Counted from the stretch's first letter, positions 8,696 through 17,456 are shown. The stretch: DNA of 64,000 nt from Chryseobacterium sp. FH2 (GCF_001045455.1 NZ_LFNE01000002.1:1-64000); one strand, 5' to 3'. The notes: generated from the sequence alone by a model not told the origin. Numbers and translations are program-made.

Positions 8696-9508
8696 TTATT
8701 TTCTAGGTTTTTCTACTCCTTTCCATTCATCGCCGGCTTTTCTGTACTGGCTTAATGAGAAAGTCTTGAAATCTTTGGTTTTATATTCTATATTATCAGT
8801 ATTCTGCTCAAAAGGCATAATGTAATAATAGTCTACATCGGTTTTATCCGTTTTTGAACCTTTTTTCACGGAAGGAACATATTTAGAGAATTTGTAGTTT
8901 GGAAGATATTGTTTCACTCTTGCGTAAAACTCCTTGTTATCTTTTTCGTTCGGAATGATATCTACAATATTGAAATCATCTTTTTTCTTGTCAATCCAAA
9001 GGTAATATGTTTTGTCTTCTCCCGTATTTCTGTTAACAGAATTAAAGGCAAATAATTCTTTCGGTACCAATTCTTTGATTTTTTCCGGGTCAACTTTTGT
9101 GTAGTATTCACCTTTTAAAGGATCTACATATGTTTCAAGGTTATACATCAAAACAGAATTGTTTTCGTAGTTTTTATTTTTAAAGTATTGATTTAAAGAT
9201 AATTCTGCGGTTTTTCTCAACTCTTTTCCTCTTGCATCTAATTTTTTAGTAGGATTCTGAGGGTTTACTTTCTTTACGAATTCATATAAAACTACAGGCT
9301 TTATATCTTTAAGGTGAGGATAAGTTTTTAGCTGTTCAGCTTTTACCAGCCAGTAAAATTGTTGATAATAATCATCTTTATCAGCATCTTTCACACTTTT
9401 ATAAGCCAAAGCCAGCTTTTTTGAGTTAAGATATTTACCATATTTTCCTTGCCCAAAAGCAAAAGTCATAGATAATAAGGCAAATAAGATAGTAATGTTT
9501 CTTCTCAT
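8696..9508 (-). CDS. hypothetical secreted protein
   Basis: 270 aa. I do not recognise the family. The start is taken at 9508 (MRRNITIL) because a good Sec signal peptide ending AFAFGQ follows directly; a longer frame from 9538 adds ten charged residues before it. The mature protein is hydrophilic, Lys- and Tyr-rich, without cysteines or obvious repeats. It has its own terminator and no close partner. Likely periplasmic or surface in this phylum. Confidence 0.75.
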   Translation of the reverse strand: MRRNITILFALLSMTFAFGQGKYGKYLNSKKLALAYKSVKDADKDDYYQQFYWLVKAEQLKTYPHLKDIKPVVLYEFVKKVNPQNPTKKLDARGKELRKTAELSLNQYFKNKNYENNSVLMYNLETYVDPLKGEYYTKVDPEKIKELVPKELFAFNSVNRNTGEDKTYYLWIDKKKDDFNIVDIIPNEKDNKEFYARVKQYLPNYKFSKYVPSVKKGSKTDKTDVDYYYIMPFEQNTDNIEYKTKDFKTFSLSQYRKAGDEWKGVEKPRK

Positions 9509-9614
9509 TTCTTTATAATTGATATTTTCGTTTTCCAAATATAATTATTTATTAGATAATAATTTTAATTCTCGGTTAAATTATATCGATATTATTATCG
9601 TTAATTCAAAAGAA

Positions 9615-9636
9615 AATCCTGTATTGCTACAGGATT
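9615..9636 (-). terminator. terminator of asnB
   Basis: Perfect 9-bp stem (AATCCTGTA/TACAGGATT) with a TTGC loop, then TTTTCTTTT on the minus strand, about 100 nt after the asnB stop. Confidence 0.7.
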
Positions 9637-9739
9637 GATAAATTTTTATATAGAAGTTAGAAATTTGAGGGTAAAATTAGTTTAATTAGTTTTACAATAA
9701 GGTGCTGCAAATCTTATAACTCATAATTTATAACTCAGG

Positions 9740-11413
9740 TTATTTCTCATAGGAAGTCTCATGTACTTTTACAGCTCTTCCGCTTGGATCGTTCATTTTC
9801 TTAAATGCTTCGTCCCATTCTAATGCAATTGGAGTAGAACAAGCTACGGAAGGTACGGATGGAACTGTCGCAGCTGCTGTTTCACTTGGGAAATGTTCTT
9901 CAAAAATTGTTCTGTAGCGATACTCTTCTTTATTTTGAGGAGTATTCAACGGAAATCTGAATTTTGCATTTGCCATCATTTCGTCAGAAACTTCTTTTTC
10001 TGCAACATCCTTCAGGGTGTCAATCCATGAATAACCAACACCATCTGAGAACTGTTCTTTCTGTCTCCAGACAATAGATTCAGGAAGAATATCTTCAAAA
10101 GCTTTCCTCAAAACCCATTTTTCGATTTTTCCTTCTTCCATGTTTATCATTTTATCTTTTGGATTAACATTCATTGCAATATCCATAAATTCTTTGTCAA
10201 GAAACGGAACACGTCCTTCAATTCCCCAGCTCATCAATGCTTTGTTGGCTCTTAAACAATCATAAAGATGAAGTTTACCCAGCTTTCTTACCGTTTCATC
10301 ATGGAATTCCTTCGCATTCGGAGCTTTATGGAAATACAAATATCCACCGAATAACTCGTCGGAACCTTCTCCTGAAAGTACCATTTTGATACCCATTGAT
10401 TTAATAACTCTTGCTAAAAGATACATCGGAGTAGAAGCTCTGATGGTGGTCACATCATAGGTTTCCAGATGGTAAATAACATCGCGGACAGCGTCTAATC
10501 CTTCCTGAACGGTAAAATTAACTTCATGATGAACAGAGCCAATGTGTTCTGCTGCTTTTCTTGCTGCTGCCAAATCCGGTGAGCCTTCCAAACCAACTGC
10601 AAAGCTATGTAATCTCGGATACCAGGCCTCCTGTGTATCACCGCTTTCTACTCTTTGTCTTGCAAATTTTGCTGTAATTGCAGAAATTACTGAAGAATCC
10701 AAACCTCCCGAAAGAAGAACTCCATATGGAACATCACTCATCAGTTGTCTGTGAACAGCATCTTCCAGACCTTTTCTTATTTTTGAAATATCGGTTTCGT
10801 TATCTTTTACATGATCATAACTTTCCCAATCTCTTTTATACCATTGCTGAAGTTCAGTTCCGTCTTTGCTGTATACAAGATGTCCCGGTAAAAATGTTTC
10901 GATGGTTTTACAAACTCCTTCCAGAGCTTTTAATTCTGAGGCTACATAATAGTTTCCGTTCTTGTCCCATCCCTGGTACAGCGGACAGATTCCCATGTGA
11001 TCTCTTGCAATCAGATAAATATTATTTTCGATGTCATATAAAGCAAAAGCAAATATCCCGTTTAATTTTTCAATGAAATCTTTTCCGTATTTCTGATAAA
11101 GAGCTAAAATCACTTCACAATCAGATTGAGTTTGGAACTCATAATCATGAAACTCTTCTTTTAATTCTCTGTGGTTATAAATTTCACCGTTTACGGCTAA
11201 AACTATTTTCCCGTCTTTTGTAAATAAAGGTTGTTTTCCTGAAGTGGGATCTACGATAGCAAGCCTTTCGTGAGAGAAAACTACTTTTTCATCCTGAAAT
11301 ACACCACTCCAATCCGGACCCCTATGACGGATTTTCTTCGACATTTCCAATACCTGAGGTCTTAATATTTCAGTTTTTTGTTTGGCATCAAACAAACATA
11401 CAATTCCACACAT
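9740..11413 (-). CDS. asnB: asparagine synthase (glutamine-hydrolysing), AsnB
   Basis: 557-aa cytosolic enzyme making asparagine from aspartate, glutamine and ATP. The N-terminal glutaminase domain starts MCGIV, with Cys2 as the nucleophile, and includes RHRGPDWSG and VNGEIYNH. The C-terminal synthetase domain has the PP-loop LSGGLDSSV near residue 235 and SGEGSDELFGGY near 350. Length matches E. coli AsnB (about 554 aa). A TAATTTTG promoter lies 21 nt upstream. A Ser/Pro/Val-rich stretch near 517-528 interrupts the C-terminus and may be a flexible lineage insertion. Confidence 0.97.
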   Translation of the reverse strand: MCGIVCLFDAKQKTEILRPQVLEMSKKIRHRGPDWSGVFQDEKVVFSHERLAIVDPTSGKQPLFTKDGKIVLAVNGEIYNHRELKEEFHDYEFQTQSDCEVILALYQKYGKDFIEKLNGIFAFALYDIENNIYLIARDHMGICPLYQGWDKNGNYYVASELKALEGVCKTIETFLPGHLVYSKDGTELQQWYKRDWESYDHVKDNETDISKIRKGLEDAVHRQLMSDVPYGVLLSGGLDSSVISAITAKFARQRVESGDTQEAWYPRLHSFAVGLEGSPDLAAARKAAEHIGSVHHEVNFTVQEGLDAVRDVIYHLETYDVTTIRASTPMYLLARVIKSMGIKMVLSGEGSDELFGGYLYFHKAPNAKEFHDETVRKLGKLHLYDCLRANKALMSWGIEGRVPFLDKEFMDIAMNVNPKDKMINMEEGKIEKWVLRKAFEDILPESIVWRQKEQFSDGVGYSWIDTLKDVAEKEVSDEMMANAKFRFPLNTPQNKEEYRYRTIFEEHFPSETAAATVPSVPSVACSTPIALEWDEAFKKMNDPSGRAVKVHETSYEK

Positions 11414-11434
11414 TTCTTATGATTTAATTTGAAA

Positions 11435-11442
11435 CAAAATTA
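11435..11442 (-). promoter_or_regulatory. TAnnTTTG promoter element of asnB
   Basis: TAATTTTG on the minus strand, 21 nt upstream of the asnB ATG. Confidence 0.6.
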
Positions 11443-11698
11443 TAATTGTAGTTTAAAATTAACAATAAAAAAATGAAATAAGTTTATATTTTTAATTAAA
11501 TAATTTATTTGAAAGAATAATTTTAATTATTTTTAATTAAAACTGTTATTTTAGTTGAAATTTTTCGTTGTGCAATCGAAAGCACAGTCCGTATACGAAA
11601 TAAAAATGAAATAAAAATTAATGTATGATAATTTATTATTAGAATTTTAGCCGTTACTTTGTGGCTCGAAATAATTTTTTTTCATCATTTGTGTTTTT
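11443..11698. other. non-coding gap upstream of asnB
   Basis: No gene is supported in this part of the 322-bp gap 11414-11735. It is very AT-rich. Two short stem-forming segments are visible (TGTGC/GCACA around 11569-11587 and AGCC/GGCT around 11650-11666). A plus-oriented terminator follows at 11699, so a plus-strand small RNA is possible but no good promoter for it was found. Confidence 0.35.
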
Positions 11699-11735
11699 AC
11701 CTTCTTGTAATCCCATTACAAGAAGGTTTTGTTTT
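11699..11735 (+). terminator. strong hairpin with U-tract on the plus strand
   Basis: Perfect 13-bp stem (ACCTTCTTGTAAT/ATTACAAGAAGGT) with a CCC loop and TTTTGTTTTTT after it on the plus strand. It abuts the 3' end of the minus-strand gene at 11736, yet the minus strand has no U-tract after it (AAAAACAC), so its polarity is opposite to that gene. Confidence 0.6.
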
Positions 11736-13400
11736 TTATTCAGAACCTAACAAAACTCCTGAAACATTCCACGAACTGAAGCTTGTGCCTTCACTCGGGC
11801 CTTGAGGTATTTTCACCTGAATGATATGTTTTCCGGCTTTCAGATCTCCCAGCTGAATAAAATTTGGGTTGGTAATTGTTCCGGGACACCAGTTTGATCT
11901 GCTTAGGTCTGATGATGAAAGCCCATCTCCGAAATTTCCTGAAGCAGGGTTGTATAATCTGTAAGAGCCGCAATCTGTTCTCCAGGGCACAAAAGAAAAG
12001 ATTATTTTTCCGTCTAAAAATATAGAGTTGGTTTTGGGAACAAATTCGTCACCGTTTTCCCAACCGCCATGACCAGTCGTTGTATATCTTAGTTGTGTAT
12101 TTTTCAAATCTTTTTTTAATGTAAATTCTACCAATAATCCTTTATCCCGATTAAACATGGTTGAATAATCCTGTCCTGCCATTTCCATAATATTTAAGGT
12201 GTTAAATAAAGGAATCACGGTATTATTTTTATTAACGGTTTGATCGCTTTTGTGAATAGTAATTTCCAGGTTTACTTTATGTCCGCCTTTGTCATAGTTG
12301 CCAATAAATGTACCAATCCATAGCTCTTTTTCAGATAAAGACGGTTTTAGCTCTGTAATATCCTCCCGATAAGGATTTACCGTTTGCCAAGTTTTATTTT
12401 TTAGTTGAATATGATTAAATGTATTAATTCCGAAAGGAGTAAAAAATCTCATCATTTCGATAGCAGGATTATAGTTTTTATTGGCGGTAACCCCAAAATA
12501 TTGTTTTCCGTTTCCATTGTCGTAAGCAGGAAGCGTTTTCGCTCCCTTTTCTAATCCGTCAAAAAATGATTGTGATTTATCCTGTGGAATAAAAAAAACA
12601 GTTCCGGTTCTGTCATAAGCATCACCGTTTGATTGTTGTTTTAATTCAACAAAAATATTTTCTCCTTCCAAGATTGCAGGGAATTTGATTTTTTTGAGTA
12701 TAATGGTTCCGTTGGCAAATCTTTTTATATTTTCATCTGATTTTGATGCATCCGAAAAATTGATGGTTTCATTTTCAAAAACTTTTAACGTGGTAAATCT
12801 GCTTTTCCAAAGAAGATCTTTATAGCCTGATTGATCGGTTGAGGTTATTGGGCCTTTTAAAATAATATCAATATCGGGTTTCTTTACTTTTTTAATCGAA
12901 TTGGCTGTTATAACTGAATTTTTATTTCTTTCAATTTCTAAAACCAATCCTAAATTTTGACCTAAAACAGAAGGGCCTCCATTGATTTCTAAATCATTGG
13001 TATACCAAATTTCAATGGTATTGGAGTTGACTGTTGTTACAGCTTTTTTACAGTTATATCCTAAGATTTTTTTCGTTTCGTTTGTAAATTCAAATGTTTG
13101 TTTTCCCACAGATTCAGCATCTGATGCAGAAATGGTTTCCCCTTGTTTTAAGAATGCATAAGAAATTACCGTATTTGATGGTTTTTCAATTTTTGTAATT
13201 TCAAATGGGTAATCACTTTTTTGTTCTCTGATTTTATTGTTCAGGATAAAATTTTCTTTTTCATTTACCCAAACTAGGATAGGGGATTGATCGGTCAGTG
13301 TTTTGCCGTTGTAAGAACTTGTGTATTGAATTTCGTATGCCTGACCAAATGTCAGACAAAATAAAAGAATAAAGAAAGTTGATAAAACTCTTTTAGACAT
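11736..13400 (-). CDS. secreted peptide-N-glycosidase F-like protein with GLPGLI-like N-terminal domain
   Basis: 554 aa with a Sec signal peptide (cut after TFGQ, residue 20). Residues about 21-185 resemble the GLPGLI family: GYNCKKA near 114-120, EIWYTNDLEINGGP and then GQNLGLVLEIE at 148-157. Residues about 200-554 resemble the two eight-stranded halves of PNGase F: AYDR at 261-264 fits the DEWDR catalytic segment (Asp60 of PNGase F), GHGGWENGDEF at 443-453 fits the GCAEW region (Glu206), and NWCPG at 503-507 matches GWCPG. Length fits the larger PNGase F-II type (about 560 aa) known in Elizabethkingia, which has an extra N-terminal domain. Predicted to remove N-glycans from glycoproteins outside the cell; activity is inferred. 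Confidence 0.72.
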   Translation of the reverse strand: MSKRVLSTFFILLFCLTFGQAYEIQYTSSYNGKTLTDQSPILVWVNEKENFILNNKIREQKSDYPFEITKIEKPSNTVISYAFLKQGETISASDAESVGKQTFEFTNETKKILGYNCKKAVTTVNSNTIEIWYTNDLEINGGPSVLGQNLGLVLEIERNKNSVITANSIKKVKKPDIDIILKGPITSTDQSGYKDLLWKSRFTTLKVFENETINFSDASKSDENIKRFANGTIILKKIKFPAILEGENIFVELKQQSNGDAYDRTGTVFFIPQDKSQSFFDGLEKGAKTLPAYDNGNGKQYFGVTANKNYNPAIEMMRFFTPFGINTFNHIQLKNKTWQTVNPYREDITELKPSLSEKELWIGTFIGNYDKGGHKVNLEITIHKSDQTVNKNNTVIPLFNTLNIMEMAGQDYSTMFNRDKGLLVEFTLKKDLKNTQLRYTTTGHGGWENGDEFVPKTNSIFLDGKIIFSFVPWRTDCGSYRLYNPASGNFGDGLSSSDLSRSNWCPGTITNPNFIQLGDLKAGKHIIQVKIPQGPSEGTSFSSWNVSGVLLGSE

Positions 13401-13427
13401 ATTAATAGGTTAATAAATGGTTTTTTA

Positions 13428-13435
13428 CAAAGATA
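13428..13435 (-). promoter_or_regulatory. TAnnTTTG promoter element of the PNGase F-like gene
   Basis: TATCTTTG on the minus strand, 27 nt upstream of the ATG. Confidence 0.6.
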
Positions 13436-13518
13436 GTTTTTTACTTAAATTATTAAAAGTTACATTTAGGTTTAAAAATATTATGATGAATAATGTTTTA
13501 TTTTTTTTTATATAAAAA

Positions 13519-13544
13519 AAACTACTCCAAAAAAAGGGTAGTTT
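13519..13544 (-). terminator. terminator of the rRNA methyltransferase gene
   Basis: Stem AAACTACTCC/GGGTAGTTT (one wobble or bulge) with an A-rich loop, followed on the minus strand by eight Ts; 31 nt after the stop at 13576. Confidence 0.8.
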
Positions 13545-13575
13545 ATTTATATTTAGATAAGATGTATTCTGCTAA

Positions 13576-14781
13576 TTAGGAAATTCTTTCGATCAAGGCC
13601 ATATAAAACCCGTCGTAACCTTCACTAGGCATTACTTTTTCGTCTTTTAGCATTTTGAAATTAGGATTGTTTTTGATGAATTCTTCAACTTGTCCATTGT
13701 TTTCAGATGGAAGAATAGAACATGTTGCATACACCATTTTTCCTCCTTTTTTTAGCATTTTAGAATAATCCTGAAGAATTTGCTGTTGCTCTTTTTTAAT
13801 TCTGTCGATGAAATCCTGGTCTATTTTCCATTTACTGTCCGGGTTTCTTTTTAAAACTCCCAATCCTGAGCATGGGGCATCAATCAATAACCTGTCGGCT
13901 TTTTCATGAAGACGTTTGATAACCTTATTGTCAGAAATCATACGTGTCTCAATGTTATGAGCTCCGGCTCTTTTTGCACGGCGTTTCAATTCTGCCAACT
14001 TCCATTCAAAAATATCCAAAGCGATAATCTGGCCTTTATTTCCCATCAAAGCCGCTAGATGAAGGGTTTTTCCACCGGCTCCGGCACAGGCGTCCACCAC
14101 TCTCTGTCCTTCTTTTACATCAAGGAAATACCCGATTTTTTGTGACGAAGCATCCTGAACTTCAAATAACCCTTCTTTGAAAGCAGTTGTAAGGAAAACA
14201 TTTTTCTTTTCTTCTAATTGTACTGCATCGGGATAATTTCTGATAGGATAGGCTACGATATTTTCATCAGCAAGATCCGAAATGAGTTCTCTTGGAGTTG
14301 TTCTCAAAGAGTTTGCTCTCAAAACTGTTGGTGCCTGCTCATTCAAAGCGTACATTTCCTTTTCCCATTTTGCACCCAATTCTTTTTCCAAAGTTTCAGC
14401 CAGCCACTCTGGAATAGAATGCTCGATAGCTTTTGTAGGAACAGTATTTTTTTTAAGTTTTGTAAGAATATCGGCAATTTTTATTCCATCAAATTCCTCA
14501 AACTTTTTATAATTTGTTTTGCTCCAAAGCAAATATGCAATGATAAGTTTGTATATATTATTAGGTTTCACGCCTTCGCCCATATAATATTCAAGACGTT
14601 TTTTCCAACGGATGATATTATAGAAAATTTCAGAAACTACCGCCCTGTCCTGGCTTCCCCATTTTCTATTAGCTTTTAAAAGTCTTTCGATTACTTTATC
14701 GGCATATTTATTTTTCTCAAAAAATGTTTCTTGTAAAGCATCGTGAATTCCGATCGCTAAGTTTCTGTGAATAAGTTCCAT
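13576..14781 (-). CDS. RsmB-family 16S rRNA (cytosine-C5) methyltransferase
   Basis: 401 aa; transfers methyl from SAM to an rRNA cytosine. The first 100 or so residues look like the NusB-like RNA-binding domain of RsmB. The catalytic domain shows SAM motif I (DACAGAGGKTLHLAAL), motif IV with the releasing cysteine (IDAPCSGLGVLKRNP) and motif VI with the nucleophile (YATCSILPSENN). Both cysteines are present, so it should be active. E. coli RsmB is 429 aa. Other NOL1/NOP2/Sun methyltransferases share these motifs, so the target base is an inference from the NusB-like N-terminus. Confidence 0.9.
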   Translation of the reverse strand: MELIHRNLAIGIHDALQETFFEKNKYADKVIERLLKANRKWGSQDRAVVSEIFYNIIRWKKRLEYYMGEGVKPNNIYKLIIAYLLWSKTNYKKFEEFDGIKIADILTKLKKNTVPTKAIEHSIPEWLAETLEKELGAKWEKEMYALNEQAPTVLRANSLRTTPRELISDLADENIVAYPIRNYPDAVQLEEKKNVFLTTAFKEGLFEVQDASSQKIGYFLDVKEGQRVVDACAGAGGKTLHLAALMGNKGQIIALDIFEWKLAELKRRAKRAGAHNIETRMISDNKVIKRLHEKADRLLIDAPCSGLGVLKRNPDSKWKIDQDFIDRIKKEQQQILQDYSKMLKKGGKMVYATCSILPSENNGQVEEFIKNNPNFKMLKDEKVMPSEGYDGFYMALIERIS

Positions 14782-14809
14782 AAAATTGGGTTCTGCTATT
14801 TTGAATCTG

Positions 14810-14817
14810 CAAAAATA
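14810..14817 (-). promoter_or_regulatory. TAnnTTTG promoter element of the rRNA methyltransferase gene
   Basis: TATTTTTG on the minus strand, 28 nt upstream of the ATG. Confidence 0.6.
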
Positions 14818-14993
14818 CGAAATTTTAAACGTTATTTGGCTATAAATTATAAGTTGTGAATTATGTTCTCATCTTTATTTTTTAGCTTTAAATGAATTGT
14901 TAATCTTATTAAAATGCATAAAAAGTATACTTAATAATCTAATCTGCTATTAAAATCACAATTTATAATTTTCAACTCATCGCTCAAAAATCT

Positions 14994-15001
14994 TACCTTT
15001 G
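14994..15001 (+). promoter_or_regulatory. TAnnTTTG promoter element of the YjdM-like gene
   Basis: TACCTTTG ending 14 nt before the ATG, implying a leader of under ten nucleotides. Confidence 0.6.
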
Positions 15002-15015
15002 CAAAAATTAAAAAT

Positions 15016-15360
15016 ATGAGTGATACTGTACTTTGTCCGAAATGTAGCTCTGAGTTTACTTATCCGAGCGATAATATGATGGTGTGTTCACAATGTTTCT
15101 ATGAATGGAATCCTGAAGAAGCAGCTTCTGAAGCATCAAACTCAGGGCTGATTTTAGATTCCAACGGGAATGAATTGCAGGATGGAGATTCTGTGGTTGT
15201 TATTAAGGATTTACCGGTAAAAGGGGCTCCAAAACCTGTAAAAGCAGGAACTAAGGTGAAAAATATTCGTTTAAGACCAGACAGCGACCACAATATCGAT
15301 TGTAAAATTGATGGTTTTGGTTCAATGGCATTAAAGTCAGAATTTGTGAAAAAAGCATAA
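15016..15360 (+). CDS. YjdM/PhnA-like zinc-ribbon protein
   Basis: 114 aa. An N-terminal zinc ribbon has Cys7/Cys10 (CPKC) and Cys24/Cys27 (CSQC), followed by the PhnA C-terminal domain with [15 protein letters not shown] and the [11 protein letters not shown] strand. Named for the alkylphosphonate region of E. coli but not a phosphonate enzyme; its true role is unknown. Monocistronic, no phosphonate genes nearby. Full length for the family (about 111 aa). Confidence 0.93.
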   Translation: MSDTVLCPKCSSEFTYPSDNMMVCSQCFYEWNPEEAASEASNSGLILDSNGNELQDGDSVVVIKDLPVKGAPKPVKAGTKVKNIRLRPDSDHNIDCKIDGFGSMALKSEFVKKA

Positions 15361-15669
15361 AAAAAGGAAAGAATTGGACAGTGTAATCTTTCAAAAAAAC
15401 TAGATTGCAGAGATGCTAATTTTCGTCTTAAAGGCAGAAAGAGAATTAACCAAAAATTTCCTTATGCTGTGGAAATACAAATGTAAGAAAAAGTTTCAAA
15501 CACCATTCTTATGTTTGTATTTTTTTATCCACAAATTAACAATAAGTGCTGGTAAATCTGATGGTTACCTTGAAATAGAGAAGTTTATTACTCTTTATTC
15601 TGTTTTGTTCTATTCAGAATGACAGAAATGTATTTTAATTTATCTTCTCAGCAATAAGCTTTCTTTGGC
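15361..15669. other. intergenic gap, no gene recognised
   Basis: 309 bp between the convergent YjdM-like and ABC ATPase genes. The only frame of any size (15413-15622) has no recognisable motif and biased Lys/Phe/Leu composition. CAGAATGACAG near 15615-15625 resembles dispersed flavobacterial repeat fragments. No clear terminator was seen. Confidence 0.4.
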
Positions 15670-16605
15670 TTAAACAAAAAAAACTTTAACTGTATTCTCA
15701 ATTTTCTCATCAGTATAAACCACAAGCTCTTTATCTTTCAGTTTCAGTTTATTCCAATAGTGATTTCCAGCAAATCTGCTTTCTAAAACTTTAGCTTCAA
15801 TACCGTTTTCAGAGATTTTTATTTCTTTTGGATAGTATGAAAATTTTGAAAGCTGAAAACCCTCAATTTCAGTTTCACTGAAGATATTCACTTCACCGAA
15901 AAGTTTGGCTACATAAGAATTGTAAGGGTTTCTGTACGTTTTTTCCGGAGTATCGTTTTGAATTAATCTTCCATTTTGAAGAACAACAATCTGGTCAAGC
16001 CAAGGAATAATATCCTGAAGCTCATGGGTGGAAATAATTAAAGAAATATTATGCTGTTTGACATACTTAAACAACTTCTCGCGGAGCTCAATTTTTCTCG
16101 GAAAATCAAGATTACTGAACGGTTCGTCCAAAAGAAGAAGTTTTGGAAGGACAGAAAGTGCCCTTGCAATAGCAACTCTTTGTTGTTGACCGCCACTCAG
16201 ATATTTAGGTAAAACATTGGCGAATTCTTCTAAGCCTACCACCTCAAGAAGCTCAGAAACGGTTTCTTTTTTTTGTTTTAAATTAATATTTGAAATAAAT
16301 TTTCCTACGTTTTCGGCAACCGTCGCATATGGCATTAGATCAAAATTTTGAGCTACGCATTTCATTTCTGTTTCACCGGGAACGAGATTTCCTTTTGGCC
16401 CTAACAGTTTAATCCCGTCAAAAATAATTTCACCTTTTTCCCAATCCAAAAGTCCATAAATCAAGCTCAATAAAGTAGATTTTCCGCACCCGCTTTCTCC
16501 TGCCAATGCAATAATTTTAGCCTCTTCAAACCTTAGGTTAAGGTTCTGAAACAGGGGTTTTTCCTTGGAATATGAAAAATATAAATTGTTTATTTCTAAT
16601 AGCAT
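15670..16605 (-). CDS. ABC transporter ATP-binding protein
   Basis: 311 aa, cytosolic ATPase subunit. Walker A GESGCGKST at 36-44, signature LSGGQQQRVAIARAL near 137-151, Walker B LLLLDEPFSNLD near 157-168, and the H-loop ISTHEL. About 80 residues after the ATPase core resemble the regulatory tail of FbpC/PotA-type importers. No permease or binding protein is next to it, so the partner must be elsewhere. The promoter element TACATTTG ends only 4 nt before the ATG, so the mRNA may be leaderless. Confidence 0.9.
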   Translation of the reverse strand: MLLEINNLYFSYSKEKPLFQNLNLRFEEAKIIALAGESGCGKSTLLSLIYGLLDWEKGEIIFDGIKLLGPKGNLVPGETEMKCVAQNFDLMPYATVAENVGKFISNINLKQKKETVSELLEVVGLEEFANVLPKYLSGGQQQRVAIARALSVLPKLLLLDEPFSNLDFPRKIELREKLFKYVKQHNISLIISTHELQDIIPWLDQIVVLQNGRLIQNDTPEKTYRNPYNSYVAKLFGEVNIFSETEIEGFQLSKFSYYPKEIKISENGIEAKVLESRFAGNHYWNKLKLKDKELVVYTDEKIENTVKVFFV

Positions 16606-16609
16606 AATA

Positions 16610-16617
16610 CAAATGTA
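16610..16617 (-). promoter_or_regulatory. TAnnTTTG promoter element abutting the ABC ATPase start
   Basis: TACATTTG on the minus strand with only TATT between it and the ATG; predicts transcription starting at or near the start codon. Confidence 0.55.
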
Positions 16618-16690
16618 ATGAAATGTCTTGTTTCTATGAAAAATTGATTTTTTTTATTATATTAGCAGGAGTAATAAAAATTTATAAATT

Positions 16691-17350
16691 ATGAAAAGAA
16701 AGCTGTTTTCGTTAGCAATTCCCGCTCTTTTTATTGCTGTTGCGATGGTTTCTTGTAACAAAGAAAAACCTGTAACAAGTGAAAGCAATGAAATAACAAC
16801 CACTAAAGACGGTAGCCAGTTTGTTCTCGATACTTTAAACAGTAAAGTGGAATGGAAAGGATATAAAATTTTTAAATCTGAAAGCACAAGCCATTTTGGA
16901 ACGATTAAATTTGAAAGTGGTGATGTCACAGTAAAAGAAGGAAAGCTGGAAAGCGGAAAATTTGTTGCAGATATGAATTCTTTAACGTCTGTTGATTTGA
17001 AAGATGATACAGAACAATTAGGAAAACTAAACGGTCATCTGAAAAGCGGTGATTTCTTTGAAGTAGAAAAATTTCCTACGGCATCTTTCGAAATTACTAA
17101 AGTAACACCAGCTACAGAAGGTGATTATAATACACTTTTGGATGGTAATCTTACCATTAAAGGAATTACAAAACCGGTTCAGTTTAAAGCCAATGTTTCT
17201 GTAAAAGAAGGGGAAGTAAGTATTGCCACTGAGCCAAAAGATGTTAAAAGAGAAGAGTTTGGGGTGAAATTCCAGGCTCCTGCTGAAAACGGAGTGATTA
17301 AAGATGAGGTAACTCTTCAGATCAGCGTAAAAGCTTTAGAAAAAAAATAA
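16691..17350 (+). CDS. YceI-family lipoprotein
   Basis: 219 aa. Lipoprotein signal peptide with the lipobox ending at Cys22 (AMVSC). The YceI lipocalin-like domain fills about residues 40-219, with LDTLNSKVEWKGYK at its start and GNLTIKGITKPVQF near its middle. YceI proteins bind isoprenoid-type lipids such as polyprenyl chains. Predicted to be anchored in the outer membrane facing the periplasm; the ligand is unknown. A purine-rich AGGAG occurs 15-20 nt upstream of the ATG, unusual for this phylum, where SD sequences are weak. Confidence 0.93.
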   Translation: MKRKLFSLAIPALFIAVAMVSCNKEKPVTSESNEITTTKDGSQFVLDTLNSKVEWKGYKIFKSESTSHFGTIKFESGDVTVKEGKLESGKFVADMNSLTSVDLKDDTEQLGKLNGHLKSGDFFEVEKFPTASFEITKVTPATEGDYNTLLDGNLTIKGITKPVQFKANVSVKEGEVSIATEPKDVKREEFGVKFQAPAENGVIKDEVTLQISVKALEKK

Positions 17351-17382
17351 TTTTTTTATTTAAGTGAAATAAGTGATTGAAG

Positions 17383-17413
17383 TCTGCCTCCCGAAAAAGA
17401 GGCAGATTTTTTT
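17383..17413 (+). terminator. terminator of the YceI gene
   Basis: Perfect 8-bp stem (TCTGCCTC/GAGGCAGA), 8-nt loop, then seven Ts. Confidence 0.9.
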
Positions 17414-17448
17414 AACAGTTTAAGGAAAATTATTTCACTAAAAAACCG

Positions 17449-17456
17449 TATTTTTG
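17449..17456 (+). promoter_or_regulatory. TAnnTTTG promoter element of pheS
   Basis: TATTTTTG, 25 nt upstream of the pheS ATG. Confidence 0.6.

Noticed and set aside
10678..11076. 132-codon plus-strand frame within asnB
   Set aside because: Antisense to a well-conserved gene; no independent motif or promoter.
15413..15622. 69-codon plus-strand frame between the YjdM-like and ABC genes
   Set aside because: No motif, no promoter element, biased Lys/Phe composition, and it ends in a repeat-like fragment; read as chance in AT-rich DNA.
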